Shown one piece after another: positions 1 to 5,472 of a stretch of DNA of 7,013 nt. The translations under genes were made by a program, and so were the position numbers. The DNA comes from Nitrososphaerota archaeon (lineage in GTDB: Archaea; Thermoproteota; Nitrososphaeria; Nitrososphaerales; JAPUIC01). How positions within the stretch are numbered: position 1 is the stretch's first letter; the number at the start of each line of letters is the position of its first letter. The DNA lies in assembly GCA_027297425.1 (NCBI GenBank), contig JAPUIC010000042.1, positions 1-7,013 on the forward strand. Reading direction: 5' to 3'. The notes under the pieces are model-generated. The model was not told where the DNA came from and did no database searches. It saw nothing but the letters and a program-made list of their open reading frames with translations.

Positions 1-398
1 CCCAGAACAGCCGCTACATAGATAATAGTCCCGAGGAGGACGTTTTGATTTACGCTAAATTGCAGCATTGATGAATTCCGTAACCAGCCATCAATGCCAA
101 CTGTGACTATTGTACCGACAAAGAGAAGTAACGCGAGATTAAATTTGAATCTACGCTTTCTAGGAGGAGGGAATCTAGCCACTGTTACAACAATGTCCCG
201 CTCTGCCCTCCTCATTACAGCTAGGTAACCATACTTCTTTATTTCACCGTAAAACGACTTGAAGCCCTCCTTCATATCGGGTGTCTCGTCCAACCTGAAT
301 TCATAGGAGCCGTCTTCTCGAATAAAGCGGTCTTGTAACGTGAACCTCTCTGAGATTAACTGAACGACGGTATCATAGGTTAGCGGAGACGGTGACAA
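1..398 (-). CDS. Probable site-2-protease-like M50 membrane metalloprotease, N-terminal part (runs off window)
   Basis: An open frame of 132 full codons reads leftward from a TTG and is still open at the window edge, so only the N-terminal third or so is visible. The TTG follows an in-frame TAG (399-401) directly, so translation cannot begin further upstream. Residues about 1-80 form a soluble, mixed-charge region containing VQLISERFTLQDRFIREDG. A basic PPPRKRRFKF stretch comes next, then a hydrophobic segment at about 88-103 (LALLLFVGTIVTVGID). A second hydrophobic segment begins near 119 (NVLLGTIIYVAAVL). This plan, a cytosolic N-domain followed by a membrane bundle opening with an 'LFxxTxxT'-like helix, is what I know from archaeal and cyanobacterial M50 site-2-protease homologues. 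The catalytic HExxH would lie outside the window, so activity is unproven. The gene is divergent from moeA. Another polytopic membrane protein with a similar N-domain remains possible. Confidence 0.55.
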   Translation of the reverse strand, partial: MSPSPLTYDTVVQLISERFTLQDRFIREDGSYEFRLDETPDMKEGFKSFYGEIKKYGYLAVMRRAERDIVVTVARFPPPRKRRFKFNLALLLFVGTIVTVGIDGWLRNSSMLQFSVNQNVLLGTIIYVAAVL

Positions 399-420
399 CT
401 AGATTCGTGCCTCTGAATGT

Positions 421-448
421 AGATGCTGAGTAACTCAGGATGGCATCT
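421..448. repeat. Nested inverted repeats in the M50/moeA divergent spacer
   Basis: An inner dyad, CTGAGT-A-ACTCAG (426-438), has perfect 6-bp arms around one base. An outer dyad, AGATGC (421-426) and GCATCT (443-448), is also perfect. The two centres do not coincide exactly, so together they make an imperfect nested element. It lies in the 118-base spacer between two divergent genes, downstream of the candidate minus-strand TATA near 455-466. It could be an operator or fold in the 5' leader of the protease mRNA. Function is inferred from position and symmetry only. Confidence 0.45.
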
Positions 449-486
449 TTAAGGCTTTATTAAAACCTCAAAGAACAAATATACCC

Positions 487-494
487 CATATAAC
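487..494 (+). promoter_or_regulatory. Candidate TATA box for moeA (leaderless transcript)
   Basis: CATATAAC is centred about 26-27 bases before the A of the moeA ATG at 517, the usual archaeal TATA-to-start distance. Transcription would therefore begin at or next to the start codon. No Shine-Dalgarno-like sequence is present just upstream of the ATG, which fits a leaderless mRNA. A second AT-rich candidate (AAATATA, 477-483) would give a leader of about 10 bases. Confidence 0.5.
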
Positions 495-516
495 GAAAGT
501 TCTCCTAGGAACGAAT

Positions 517-1776
517 ATGCGCACTTATACTCCGATGAAGGACGCTCTCTCTAAGCTTTATGGGAATGTTAAGGTAAAAGTTGACATCGAGAGAGTTCAA
601 ATCTCTGATGCATTTAGAAGGATAGCAGCAGAGACTGTCATTTCTAAGTTTAAGACTCCTCCATATAATCTCTCTCATGTAGACGGTTATGCAGTTATAG
701 CAGAGGACACGAAATCGTACAAGAGCCTAGAGATCAAAGGAAGTATTCGTTTAGGGGATACGAATAGAAGAGATTTGCTGCACGGAGAGGCCCTAGAGAT
801 ACCCACCGGTGGATATCTTCCAAAGGGAGCGGATGCTGCTCTTCCGGTAGAATATTCCAAGGTCGTTGCTAACTCCTTGTTTTTCGAAAAACCGCTTGAC
901 AAAGGCCAAAATGTTACTCAGGCAGGCAGTGACATCTCAATTGGGCAGACCATACTACGGAGAGGGCAAGAGGTAAGGGCCCAGGACTTGGATCTTCTGG
1001 CAATGGTTAGAGCTAAAGACGTTGGGGTATACAGGAAACCGATTGTCTCTATAATTTCTACTGGAAGTGAACTGACTGAAGACTATACAAACCCGCCTGC
1101 GGGTAAGATACCTAGCAGCCACAATCTCTTGGTATCAGGCATGGTGGAAGATTCGGGAGGAGTCCCCCTCAATTTGGGTATTGCTGCTGATGAAACCGCG
1201 ATATTAAAGGGTAAGTTACAGGAGGGACTACGTAGAAGCGACATAGTAGTAACCATAGGTGGTTCTTCTGTTGGGAAAGCAGACATTGTATCGAAGGTCA
1301 TCAATAGTCTAGGCAAACCAGGTATGGTAGTCGAAGGGATAATGTTGCAGCCCGGGAGAGTCTCAGGTTTCGGAGTAATCGATGGGAAACCGATAGTGCT
1401 GCTGCCGGGCTTTATCCTCTCCACGATAATCTCCTTCGCTCTCTTTGTCAAACCATTATTCGAACTCGTTACAAATCGCACTCCTATTCCGTTCGGCCCA
1501 CCGGTCGCTGCATTCTTAACGAGAGATGCTGAATTCAAATCTTTTCCATCTTTTAGAAAGGCGGTCTTTGTTAAACTCACTCGTAATGAACATTCTTTTT
1601 TGGCAGAACCACTTCATGGTGATAGTTCCATGATGAGCGTTTTGCAAGAGTGTGATGGTCTCATTATCACCGAGGAAAAAACATCTGTAATTAAGGCGGG
1701 TGCAGGAGTGTTGGTCCACATACTTCCAGGATGTTCAACCCTATCTACAATCGGGGGATCGCCTGATCTCTTGTAA
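517..1776 (+). CDS. moeA: MoeA-family molybdopterin molybdenumtransferase, divergent C-terminal active-site loop
   Basis: At 419 residues this matches the MoeA/gephyrin-E family length. The family inserts molybdate into adenylylated molybdopterin in the cytoplasm, the last general step of molybdenum (or tungsten) cofactor synthesis. Recognisable pieces in order are the N-terminal loop with DGYAV (56-60), IPTGGYLPKGADA (95-107), the MogA-like domain opening with STGSEL (181-186), and SDIVVTIGGSSVGKAD (241-256). After these come LQPGRVSGFG (277-286), LLPG (295-298) and a C-terminal beta domain (about 325-405). The acidic and Thr residues matching E. coli D59, T100, E188, D228 and D259 appear present (D56, T97, E185, D242, D256). 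The usual KPGKP motif is instead QPGRV, and GLPGNPVS is LLPGFILS. Archaea commonly carry MoeA paralogues, so this may be a specialised copy with altered substrate handling. The ATG start is supported by the TATA spacing. The family call is firm; the substrate is not. Confidence 0.9.
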   Translation: MRTYTPMKDALSKLYGNVKVKVDIERVQISDAFRRIAAETVISKFKTPPYNLSHVDGYAVIAEDTKSYKSLEIKGSIRLGDTNRRDLLHGEALEIPTGGYLPKGADAALPVEYSKVVANSLFFEKPLDKGQNVTQAGSDISIGQTILRRGQEVRAQDLDLLAMVRAKDVGVYRKPIVSIISTGSELTEDYTNPPAGKIPSSHNLLVSGMVEDSGGVPLNLGIAADETAILKGKLQEGLRRSDIVVTIGGSSVGKADIVSKVINSLGKPGMVVEGIMLQPGRVSGFGVIDGKPIVLLPGFILSTIISFALFVKPLFELVTNRTPIPFGPPVAAFLTRDAEFKSFPSFRKAVFVKLTRNEHSFLAEPLHGDSSMMSVLQECDGLIITEEKTSVIKAGAGVLVHILPGCSTLSTIGGSPDLL

Positions 1777-1793
1777 ATAGGTAGGAGCTATTA

Positions 1794-1801
1794 TTATAAA
1801 G
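1794..1801 (+). promoter_or_regulatory. Candidate TATA box for the 93/187-residue gene pair
   Basis: TTATAAAG, within a longer TTATTATAAAG run, lies 18 bases after the moeA stop and is centred about 33 bases before the ATG at 1831. This predicts a start near 1823 with a leader of under 10 bases. It indicates that the two following genes form their own transcription unit and are not simply a moeA tail. Confidence 0.5.
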
Positions 1802-1830
1802 CACAAGTACGAATGTAAAACAAGAGACTA

Positions 1831-2112
1831 ATGAAGCCAAAGAGATCAGTGAAAATTCTAGAACTTCGATCCTTCGAGTCTTACATGCCTAGTCTGAGCA
1901 TAACTACCGAATTAGAAACGTTAGGATTTAGTCCGGTCACCGAGGCTACGATAGTTGCTGACGGAAAGTTCTGGTCTAGAACAGTTTATCGCAAAGGGAT
2001 TGAAGAAGTTTCCGTATCTGATGAGATTGGCGAAGTGACACATTTGAAGGATCCAATTGTAACACTATCAGCTAAGAAAGAGACTTTGGCTGCCATCAAA
2101 AAAATCATCTAG
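1831..2112 (+). CDS. Small protein of unknown function (93 aa), first gene of a two-gene unit
   Basis: I do not recognise this protein. It starts at the first ATG after an in-frame TAA (1816-1818), and a well-placed TATA box lies upstream, so the start is well supported. The sequence is soluble, with no signal peptide, membrane segment or cysteine. It opens with a basic MKPKRSVK and runs through alternating hydrophobic stretches such as VSVSDEIGEVTHLKDPIVTL. It ends with a likely amphipathic helix, KKETLAAIKKII, so a small mixed alpha/beta domain is plausible. Its stop is only 4 bases before the TTG of the next gene, so the two are very probably co-transcribed and perhaps act together. Codon use looks like that of its neighbours, with no sign of recent transfer. 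The coding call rests on promoter placement, tight coupling and a protein-like sequence; no function is proposed. Confidence 0.7.
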   Translation: MKPKRSVKILELRSFESYMPSLSITTELETLGFSPVTEATIVADGKFWSRTVYRKGIEEVSVSDEIGEVTHLKDPIVTLSAKKETLAAIKKII

Positions 2113-2116
2113 ATGG

Positions 2117-2680
2117 TTGAAGGGGTTGCCCACCTACGAATGTAACGAACGGCAATTTGTAGAAAACATTAGAAGATTATCAGAAGCTCATTTCAAGGTC
2201 ATAGTCAATCGGTCGTCTATCCCTTATTGGGACGACAAGTTTGGTCTATCATATCTCCCAGAATCTCTGTTCAAGAAGTATCAGATGATATTAGAAAGAA
2301 AGGCTCTTCGATCTAAAGTGGTCGCCAAGAAACCATTCTTCGACGAGTCTCATAAAACTCTGTACACAGCTGGAGATATTGTCCATTCTCTTAGTCGTCC
2401 CGGAAGATCTGTGAGGGTCCCTTACTTCAAAGTGGAATATTCTTTTTCTGTATGGGGTGAGACCTATTCATACATATTTGATGCTCTATTTGAACCAGAT
2501 ATTAGGCTGGGCAAAAAATCTATAAATCTACAAGGACGTGGCGTTAATAAAAAAAGGGGAGTACTCGTGCATACTCTGGCTTTCAAGCCACCTCACGAGA
2601 AAGCTATCCAACTCATCCTGCCTAGTTCAGTTGTAATGTTAGACATCAAACATAGAGTGCGGCCCTTTAATATCTGGTGA
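2117..2680 (+). CDS. Protein of unknown function (187 aa), second gene of a two-gene unit
   Basis: I do not recognise this protein. The frame has no ATG before codon 56, so the start is most likely TTG at 2117, 4 bases after the previous stop; a second TTG at 2126 is an alternative. The protein is soluble and rich in basic and aromatic residues, with a single cysteine near the N-terminus (residue 9). Notable stretches are SIPYWDDKFGLSYLP (34-48), VPYFKVEYSFSVWGETYSYIFDALF (about 100-124) and KSINLQGRGVNKKRGVLVH (133-151). The last two suggest beta strands next to a positively charged loop, which could bind nucleic acid or another polyanion, though this is only an inference from composition. 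The stop lies 6 bases from the predicted 3' end of the convergent RNase P RNA gene, so the two transcripts probably overlap as antisense unless termination is very precise. It is likely made together with the 93-residue protein. Confidence 0.75.
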   Translation: MKGLPTYECNERQFVENIRRLSEAHFKVIVNRSSIPYWDDKFGLSYLPESLFKKYQMILERKALRSKVVAKKPFFDESHKTLYTAGDIVHSLSRPGRSVRVPYFKVEYSFSVWGETYSYIFDALFEPDIRLGKKSINLQGRGVNKKRGVLVHTLAFKPPHEKAIQLILPSSVVMLDIKHRVRPFNIW

Positions 2681-2686
2681 GTAGGA

Positions 2687-3017
2687 TCGGTGCGTGCCAG
2701 TCGTTTAGGGAGCTAGGGCATGATTGCTTACCCTGTCGAGCTTAACCCTCTTTTTGTTCAGGGTGGGATTCAGCTATGCGGCCTACCCAGGATCTCGAGT
2801 AGTAGTCATTAATCCTTGTTTGGCCTTGGTCCACATGGGTCAGCCGTTTCATCCTTAACCAGAAACCTCAGGAATATCCATCACGGTACTCTCTGGCTCG
2901 GGTATCGTTTCTGTGCTGTTGCCAACGGTCTCCCGCTACGCCTCACAGCGCCATGTCACTACATGGACAGAGGAGTTTCCTCAGGATAACCCGTGACCAC
3001 CCACTGGCTCGCACCAA
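2687..3017 (-). ncRNA. rnpB: RNase P RNA, archaeal type A
   Basis: This is the catalytic RNA of RNase P, which removes 5' leaders from precursor tRNAs and works with small archaeal RNase P proteins. On the minus strand the ends form a long P1 helix. Bases 3003-3017 pair with 2687-2701 over 15 positions, with one G-U pair and one mismatch. Conserved-region signatures appear in order: GAGGAAACTCC (CR-I, 2972-2982), AACAGCACAGAAACGATACC (CR-IV region, 2901-2920), GATGAAACGGCTGACCC (2837-2853) and GAACAAAAAGAGGGTTAAGC (CR-V, within 2738-2759). The length of about 331 nt and the retained P1 and CR elements fit type A, not the reduced Pyrobaculum form. A 62-codon open frame on the opposite strand (2953-3141) is a shadow. 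The gene is packed between two coding regions, 10 bases from the tsr3 stop and 6 bases from the stop of the convergent 187-residue gene. Confidence 0.93.
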
Positions 3018-3027
3018 CTACTCAAGA

Positions 3028-3552
3028 TCATGTGGGCTTATAATAATCTTTGACAACATTAGGAAAAAATTCTTGCTCTATCTTCTTTATTTCTACTTCT
3101 CCGGTTGCACTAGCATACTCTGCCAAGGGTTCCGCGTTTAGATCTAAAAAGGTCGCTCCCCACTTGAACAGCCCCATTATCTTCTGAGCGAAGATTTTGT
3201 ATCCCAAAATCTCTAATGTTGCTGCTAAGGCTTCGGCAGTGCTCAGTTTCCCTAACTTTCCGTAATTAGTCGGATTTCCTGCAAGCAGCAAGGGCAGCCT
3301 ACGGTGTTCTCCCTTGATGCCCCGCTTGAATGTAGATATTACCCTCGTCCAGGAGCAATCGATGGCTCCTATTGACCTGATTTTAGAATCTAAAGGAGAT
3401 ATTAGCACTGATGCGAATGGATCTAGGACAAGTGTTGAAGACGGCATACGTCTTAATGAGTAAATGGCGTTTACGAGCCCCTTCTGAGCAAGTTTTCTTG
3501 CCGTACATTTTTTTGGATCATCCTGCTTCAAAAGACATACGTAAACTTTCAT
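3028..3552 (-). CDS. tsr3: 16S rRNA aminocarboxypropyltransferase, Tsr3/DUF367 family
   Basis: Tsr3 proteins transfer the 3-amino-3-carboxypropyl group of S-adenosylmethionine to an N1-methylated (pseudo)uridine of small-subunit rRNA near the P-site, a late ribosome-maturation step in the cytoplasm. The 174-residue length is normal for the archaeal family. Family motifs are present in order: DPKKCTARKLA (12-22), LVLDPFA (41-47), a DCSW block (65-68), RRLPLLLAGNPTNYGKLGKL (84-103) followed by STAEALAA, and FKWG (129-132). These make up the SAM-binding SPOUT-like fold and its C-terminal part. The ATG at 3552 is favoured because a TATA-like element lies 26 bases upstream, implying a leaderless mRNA. 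The last codons contain the rnpB TATA box, and rnpB follows on the same strand, so two RNA-maturation genes are physically linked. The family call is firm; the exact target base is inferred from family knowledge. Confidence 0.92.
   Translation of the reverse strand: MKVYVCLLKQDDPKKCTARKLAQKGLVNAIYSLRRMPSSTLVLDPFASVLISPLDSKIRSIGAIDCSWTRVISTFKRGIKGEHRRLPLLLAGNPTNYGKLGKLSTAEALAATLEILGYKIFAQKIMGLFKWGATFLDLNAEPLAEYASATGEVEIKKIEQEFFPNVVKDYYKPT
3037..3047 (-). promoter_or_regulatory. TATA box of the RNase P RNA gene, embedded in the tsr3 coding end
   Basis: ATTATTATAAG on the minus strand is centred about 25 bases upstream of the predicted RNase P RNA 5' end at 3017. It lies wholly within the last codons of tsr3, which encode Asp-Tyr-Tyr-Lys-Pro-Thr. 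The distance is that expected for an archaeal promoter, and it independently supports the placement of the RNA 5' end. Confidence 0.65.
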
Positions 3553-3573
3553 ATCTTATCAGCTTATTGAAAT

Positions 3574-3582
3574 CTTAATTAG
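3574..3582. promoter_or_regulatory. AT-rich element possibly serving as TATA box for both tsr3 and the RAM-tiaS unit
   Basis: CTTAATTAG contains the self-complementary core TTAATTA/TAATTAA. On the minus strand its centre is 26 bases before the tsr3 ATG, right for a leaderless start. On the plus strand it is about 39 bases before the TTG of the RAM-domain gene, giving a leader of roughly 12-14 bases. No other convincing TATA box for the plus-strand unit is seen in this 64-base spacer. Confidence 0.4.
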
Positions 3583-3616
3583 TTGTATCCTTCCAATCCT
3601 TTAACGGTTACTCAGC

Positions 3617-3850
3617 TTGACGACCGCCTTTGTATTGATTAACGCAGAGTTGGGTACAGAGGAGAGTTTGGTCGCCAATTTGAAAAAGATACAAAACGTA
3701 GACGAAGTGTATATTGTGTACGGGGTCTATGATATCGTCGTTAAGATTGTCTCAGACTCGCTAGATAATGTAAAGCAGACGATCACATCGCAGATAAGAC
3801 GGTCCGATCAGGTTAGGTCCACTTTGACTATGATTGTAGTCGAGGATTAA
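3617..3850 (+). CDS. Stand-alone Lrp/AsnC ligand-binding (RAM) domain protein, no DNA-binding domain
   Basis: This 77-residue protein is only the regulator-of-amino-acid-metabolism (RAM) domain of the Lrp/AsnC family. The opening strand TTAFVLINAELGTEESL, the helix VANLKKIQNVDEVY, the hallmark VYGVYDIVVKIVSDSLDNVK and the final strand VRSTLTMIVVED give the beta-alpha-beta-beta-alpha-beta ferredoxin-like order. The helix-turn-helix of full-length Lrp proteins (about 150 residues) is absent, and the preceding spacer does not encode one, so this is a natural single-domain form and not a truncation. Such proteins form dimers or higher oligomers that bind amino acids or similar ligands, and may act alone or partner with full-length Lrp proteins. 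The start is TTG at 3617, matching how homologues begin. The tiaS start follows its stop after 5 bases, so the two genes are almost certainly one operon. The ligand cannot be told from sequence. Confidence 0.88.
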   Translation: MTTAFVLINAELGTEESLVANLKKIQNVDEVYIVYGVYDIVVKIVSDSLDNVKQTITSQIRRSDQVRSTLTMIVVED

Positions 3851-3855
3851 ACGAC

Positions 3856-5184
3856 TTGTTGTTGAATATTGGCCTTGATGATATCGACTCTGTTGAAGGC
3901 GGATGTACCACCTATGTGGCTTCTAGAATCGTAAAGGCATTAGTAAACCTAGGCATAAGCTTTTCAGATTATCCAAACCTGATCCGACTAAATCCAAACA
4001 TACCTTGGAAAACTCGGGGTAACGGGGCAGTAGCCTTGAGGATTCAGTTTAATGGCAAAAACAGCCACAACATATTCTCGGTCGTTTGTTCTATCATAAA
4101 GAAACATGCCTTAAGCGATTCAAATCCAGGGTTTGTAATGCTTACAGGGGATGTTCCAGATGATATCGTAAATTTTTCTAAATCGGCAATGCACACTCTC
4201 GTCACTAAGAAGAAAGCTCTTACGTTAATTCGAAAGCACGATCTGGATTCCTTCGAACTGGGGAGTGGCTTGGGAATAATCGGAGCGCTTTCTTCCATTG
4301 GCTGTACCCTAGAGGATGATCATACTTTCGAAGTGATATCATATAGAAAGCGAAGAATGTGTGGTAAGCGTAGAGAGGTTAGCAGAGCATCCATCCTTGC
4401 CATGAATGAGAAGATGGGTCATCTCACTTTCAATAATATCGATCCCGAAACTGAAAGGATTCTGATAACTCCGCGAGGCCCTGATCCTGTACTATTCGGG
4501 ATAAGGGGGGGTGGCGCTGCTAGCGTACTACGGTCGAAGGATATGGTGTCAACCCGTGAGCCTTTTGAATATATGTTGTACCGAACAAATCAAGGTACCG
4601 GAGCTCACCTTGAACATTTATTGAACGTAGGAGATCTGAAACCATACTCCTCAGGCAGGATAGCTGGCTCGATTTCCACAAAAACCGTAACTATGGAAGG
4701 CGGTCATGTTATGTTTAAGTTAAAGAATCAGGAAGGAGAGGTTAACTGTGCAGCCTACCAGCAGACCGGTTCTCTCAAAGAGAGCTGTACGGCTCTTGAG
4801 ATAGGCGATTTTGTTGAGATTGGTGGAGGGATTAGAAGAGCGAGCTCTAGATTTCCGAGAGTTCTAAACTTAGAATTTCTGAGAGTACTCTATCTAAAAC
4901 CACAATATCGATGGATCAATCCGAAATGTAATTGTGGCCGAATAATGGAATCAGCAGGCCATGAAAAAGGGTATAGGTGTCGCGAATGTGGAGCTAAGAA
5001 TAGGACTGGTAGGAAGATACCTAAAGAAATGCAAAGAACGATATCGACAGGGCTCTACCAGCCACCTCCCCGGGCACAGCGACACTTAACAAAGCCGGTG
5101 GCAAGAATTGGAAAAGAAAAGGTATGGACTAAGCCAAAGCTCAAGCCTGGTTGGTACTCCTTCAAGAATTCAGAATTATTCTAG
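3856..5184 (+). CDS. tiaS: tRNA(Ile2) 2-agmatinylcytidine synthetase TiaS
   Basis: TiaS uses ATP and agmatine to turn C34 of the CAU anticodon of tRNA-Ile2 into agmatidine, so that this tRNA reads AUA and not AUG. The 442 residues resemble the known family of roughly 420-450. The N-terminus has LNIGLDDIDSVEGGCTTY (3-20) and IRLNPNIPWKTRGNGAVAL (43-61), both diagnostic, and ITPRGPDPVLFGIRGGG (204-220) follows. An OB-fold-like segment (about 268-328) and a zinc ribbon with Cys 358, 360, 375 and 378 come next, then a basic tail. The usual DDTDS motif reads DDIDS here, a small deviation in an ATP-domain loop. Three TTG codons in a row (3856, 3859, 3862) can all serve as start; GAGG at 3842-3845 is a possible weak ribosome-binding site. 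The gene follows the RAM-domain gene in one operon, and its TAG overlaps the stop of a small convergent ORF. Confidence 0.95.
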   Translation: MLLNIGLDDIDSVEGGCTTYVASRIVKALVNLGISFSDYPNLIRLNPNIPWKTRGNGAVALRIQFNGKNSHNIFSVVCSIIKKHALSDSNPGFVMLTGDVPDDIVNFSKSAMHTLVTKKKALTLIRKHDLDSFELGSGLGIIGALSSIGCTLEDDHTFEVISYRKRRMCGKRREVSRASILAMNEKMGHLTFNNIDPETERILITPRGPDPVLFGIRGGGAASVLRSKDMVSTREPFEYMLYRTNQGTGAHLEHLLNVGDLKPYSSGRIAGSISTKTVTMEGGHVMFKLKNQEGEVNCAAYQQTGSLKESCTALEIGDFVEIGGGIRRASSRFPRVLNLEFLRVLYLKPQYRWINPKCNCGRIMESAGHEKGYRCRECGAKNRTGRKIPKEMQRTISTGLYQPPPRAQRHLTKPVARIGKEKVWTKPKLKPGWYSFKNSELF

Positions 5185-5288
5185 GGATAAACGTCAGATC
5201 CTTTCCATTTGGAGATCCAACTATCATCGTCCTCCCAGAACGCCTTTAGTTTAGGGAATCGGTCGATCGCTTTCGGCTGATCGGTCAT
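5181..5288 (-). CDS. Possible leaderless 35-residue microprotein, unknown function
   Basis: An ATG at 5288 opens 35 codons ending in TAG at 5181-5183, overlapping the tiaS stop tail to tail. The peptide begins MTDQPKAIDRFPKLK and continues with AFWEDDDSWISKWKG. It is hydrophilic, has three tryptophans and a central acidic EDDD, and has no cysteine or membrane segment. A strong TATA-like TATTATAATG (5311-5320) has its core about 27 bases before the A of the ATG, exactly the leaderless spacing seen for moeA and tsr3 in this window. That coincidence and the protein-like composition are the evidence for a gene. Against it, an ORF of this length can occur by chance and I recognise no homologue. 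The transcript might instead be a short non-coding or antisense RNA running into the 3' end of tiaS. Confidence 0.45.
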   Translation of the reverse strand: MTDQPKAIDRFPKLKAFWEDDDSWISKWKGSDVYP

Positions 5289-5310
5289 TATAACTTATGT
5301 AAAAATTTGG

Positions 5311-5320
5311 CATTATAATA
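5311..5320 (-). promoter_or_regulatory. TATA box for the 35-residue ORF
   Basis: Minus-strand TATTATAATG is a good match to archaeal TATA boxes. Transcription would start about 27 bases downstream, on the ATG at 5288. It is downstream of the tRNA gene on the same strand, so it is not the tRNA promoter, and no plus-strand gene begins near it. Its presence needs a transcript to explain it. Confidence 0.5.
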
Positions 5321-5426
5321 ATGTATGTTAACACATGCCCGGCATCATTTGTGAATGGATATCTACTCTAACTTGATAAAGTAATAATGGTAGCGAGGGG
5401 TGGATTTGAACCACCGGTCTGCGGGT

Positions 5427-5439
5427 TTCTCACAAAAGA
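5427..5439 (-). other. tRNA-iMet anticodon-loop intron (37/38), 13 nt
   Basis: A 4-bp helix CTCA/TGAG encloses a 9-base loop, and an AAA bulge sits on the 3' side next to the anticodon stem. Cleavage after the second base of the TAT and AAA segments releases 13 nt and leaves the normal loop CTCATAA. This is a relaxed bulge-helix-bulge motif cut by the archaeal splicing endonuclease at the canonical site. Confidence 0.88.
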
Positions 5440-5459
5440 TATGAGCCCGCCGGGATGAC

Positions 5460-5472
5460 ATAGCCCCTAAGG
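5460..5472 (-). other. tRNA-iMet D-loop intron (18/19), 13 nt
   Basis: A 4-bp helix AGCC/GGCT encloses the 9-base loop AGCCTTAGG, with an ATG bulge on the 3' side. Cutting after the second base of each bulge gives a 13-nt intron and rejoins G18 to G19, restoring the conserved GG of the D-loop. The geometry copies that of the anticodon intron. The position is non-canonical and implies a broad-specificity splicing endonuclease elsewhere in the genome. Confidence 0.85.

Noticed and set aside
1083..1580. A 165-codon minus-strand open frame inside moeA
   Set aside because: It is fully antisense to a well-supported MoeA coding region and its translation, rich in Pro, Ser and Thr, matches nothing known; smaller antisense frames at 687-902 and 1516-1719 are likewise shadows.
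2687..3017. SRP (7S) RNA as an alternative for the structured RNA
   Set aside because: The CR-I GAGGAAA, CR-IV ACAGAAA and CR-V signatures and the P1 end pairing are those of RNase P RNA; no SRP helix 8 GNAR-loop signature is seen.
2953..3141. A 62-codon plus-strand open frame across the rnpB 5' region
   Set aside because: It lies over the conserved RNase P RNA elements and the tsr3 end, has no promoter or start context, and its translation looks random.
3842..3845. GAGG as a firm Shine-Dalgarno site fixing the tiaS start
   Set aside because: Only four bases match and three successive TTG codons follow, so it cannot decide which one is used.
4044..4298. An 84-codon minus-strand frame inside tiaS
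   Set aside because: Antisense to the conserved N-terminal half of TiaS, with no promoter-like sequence.
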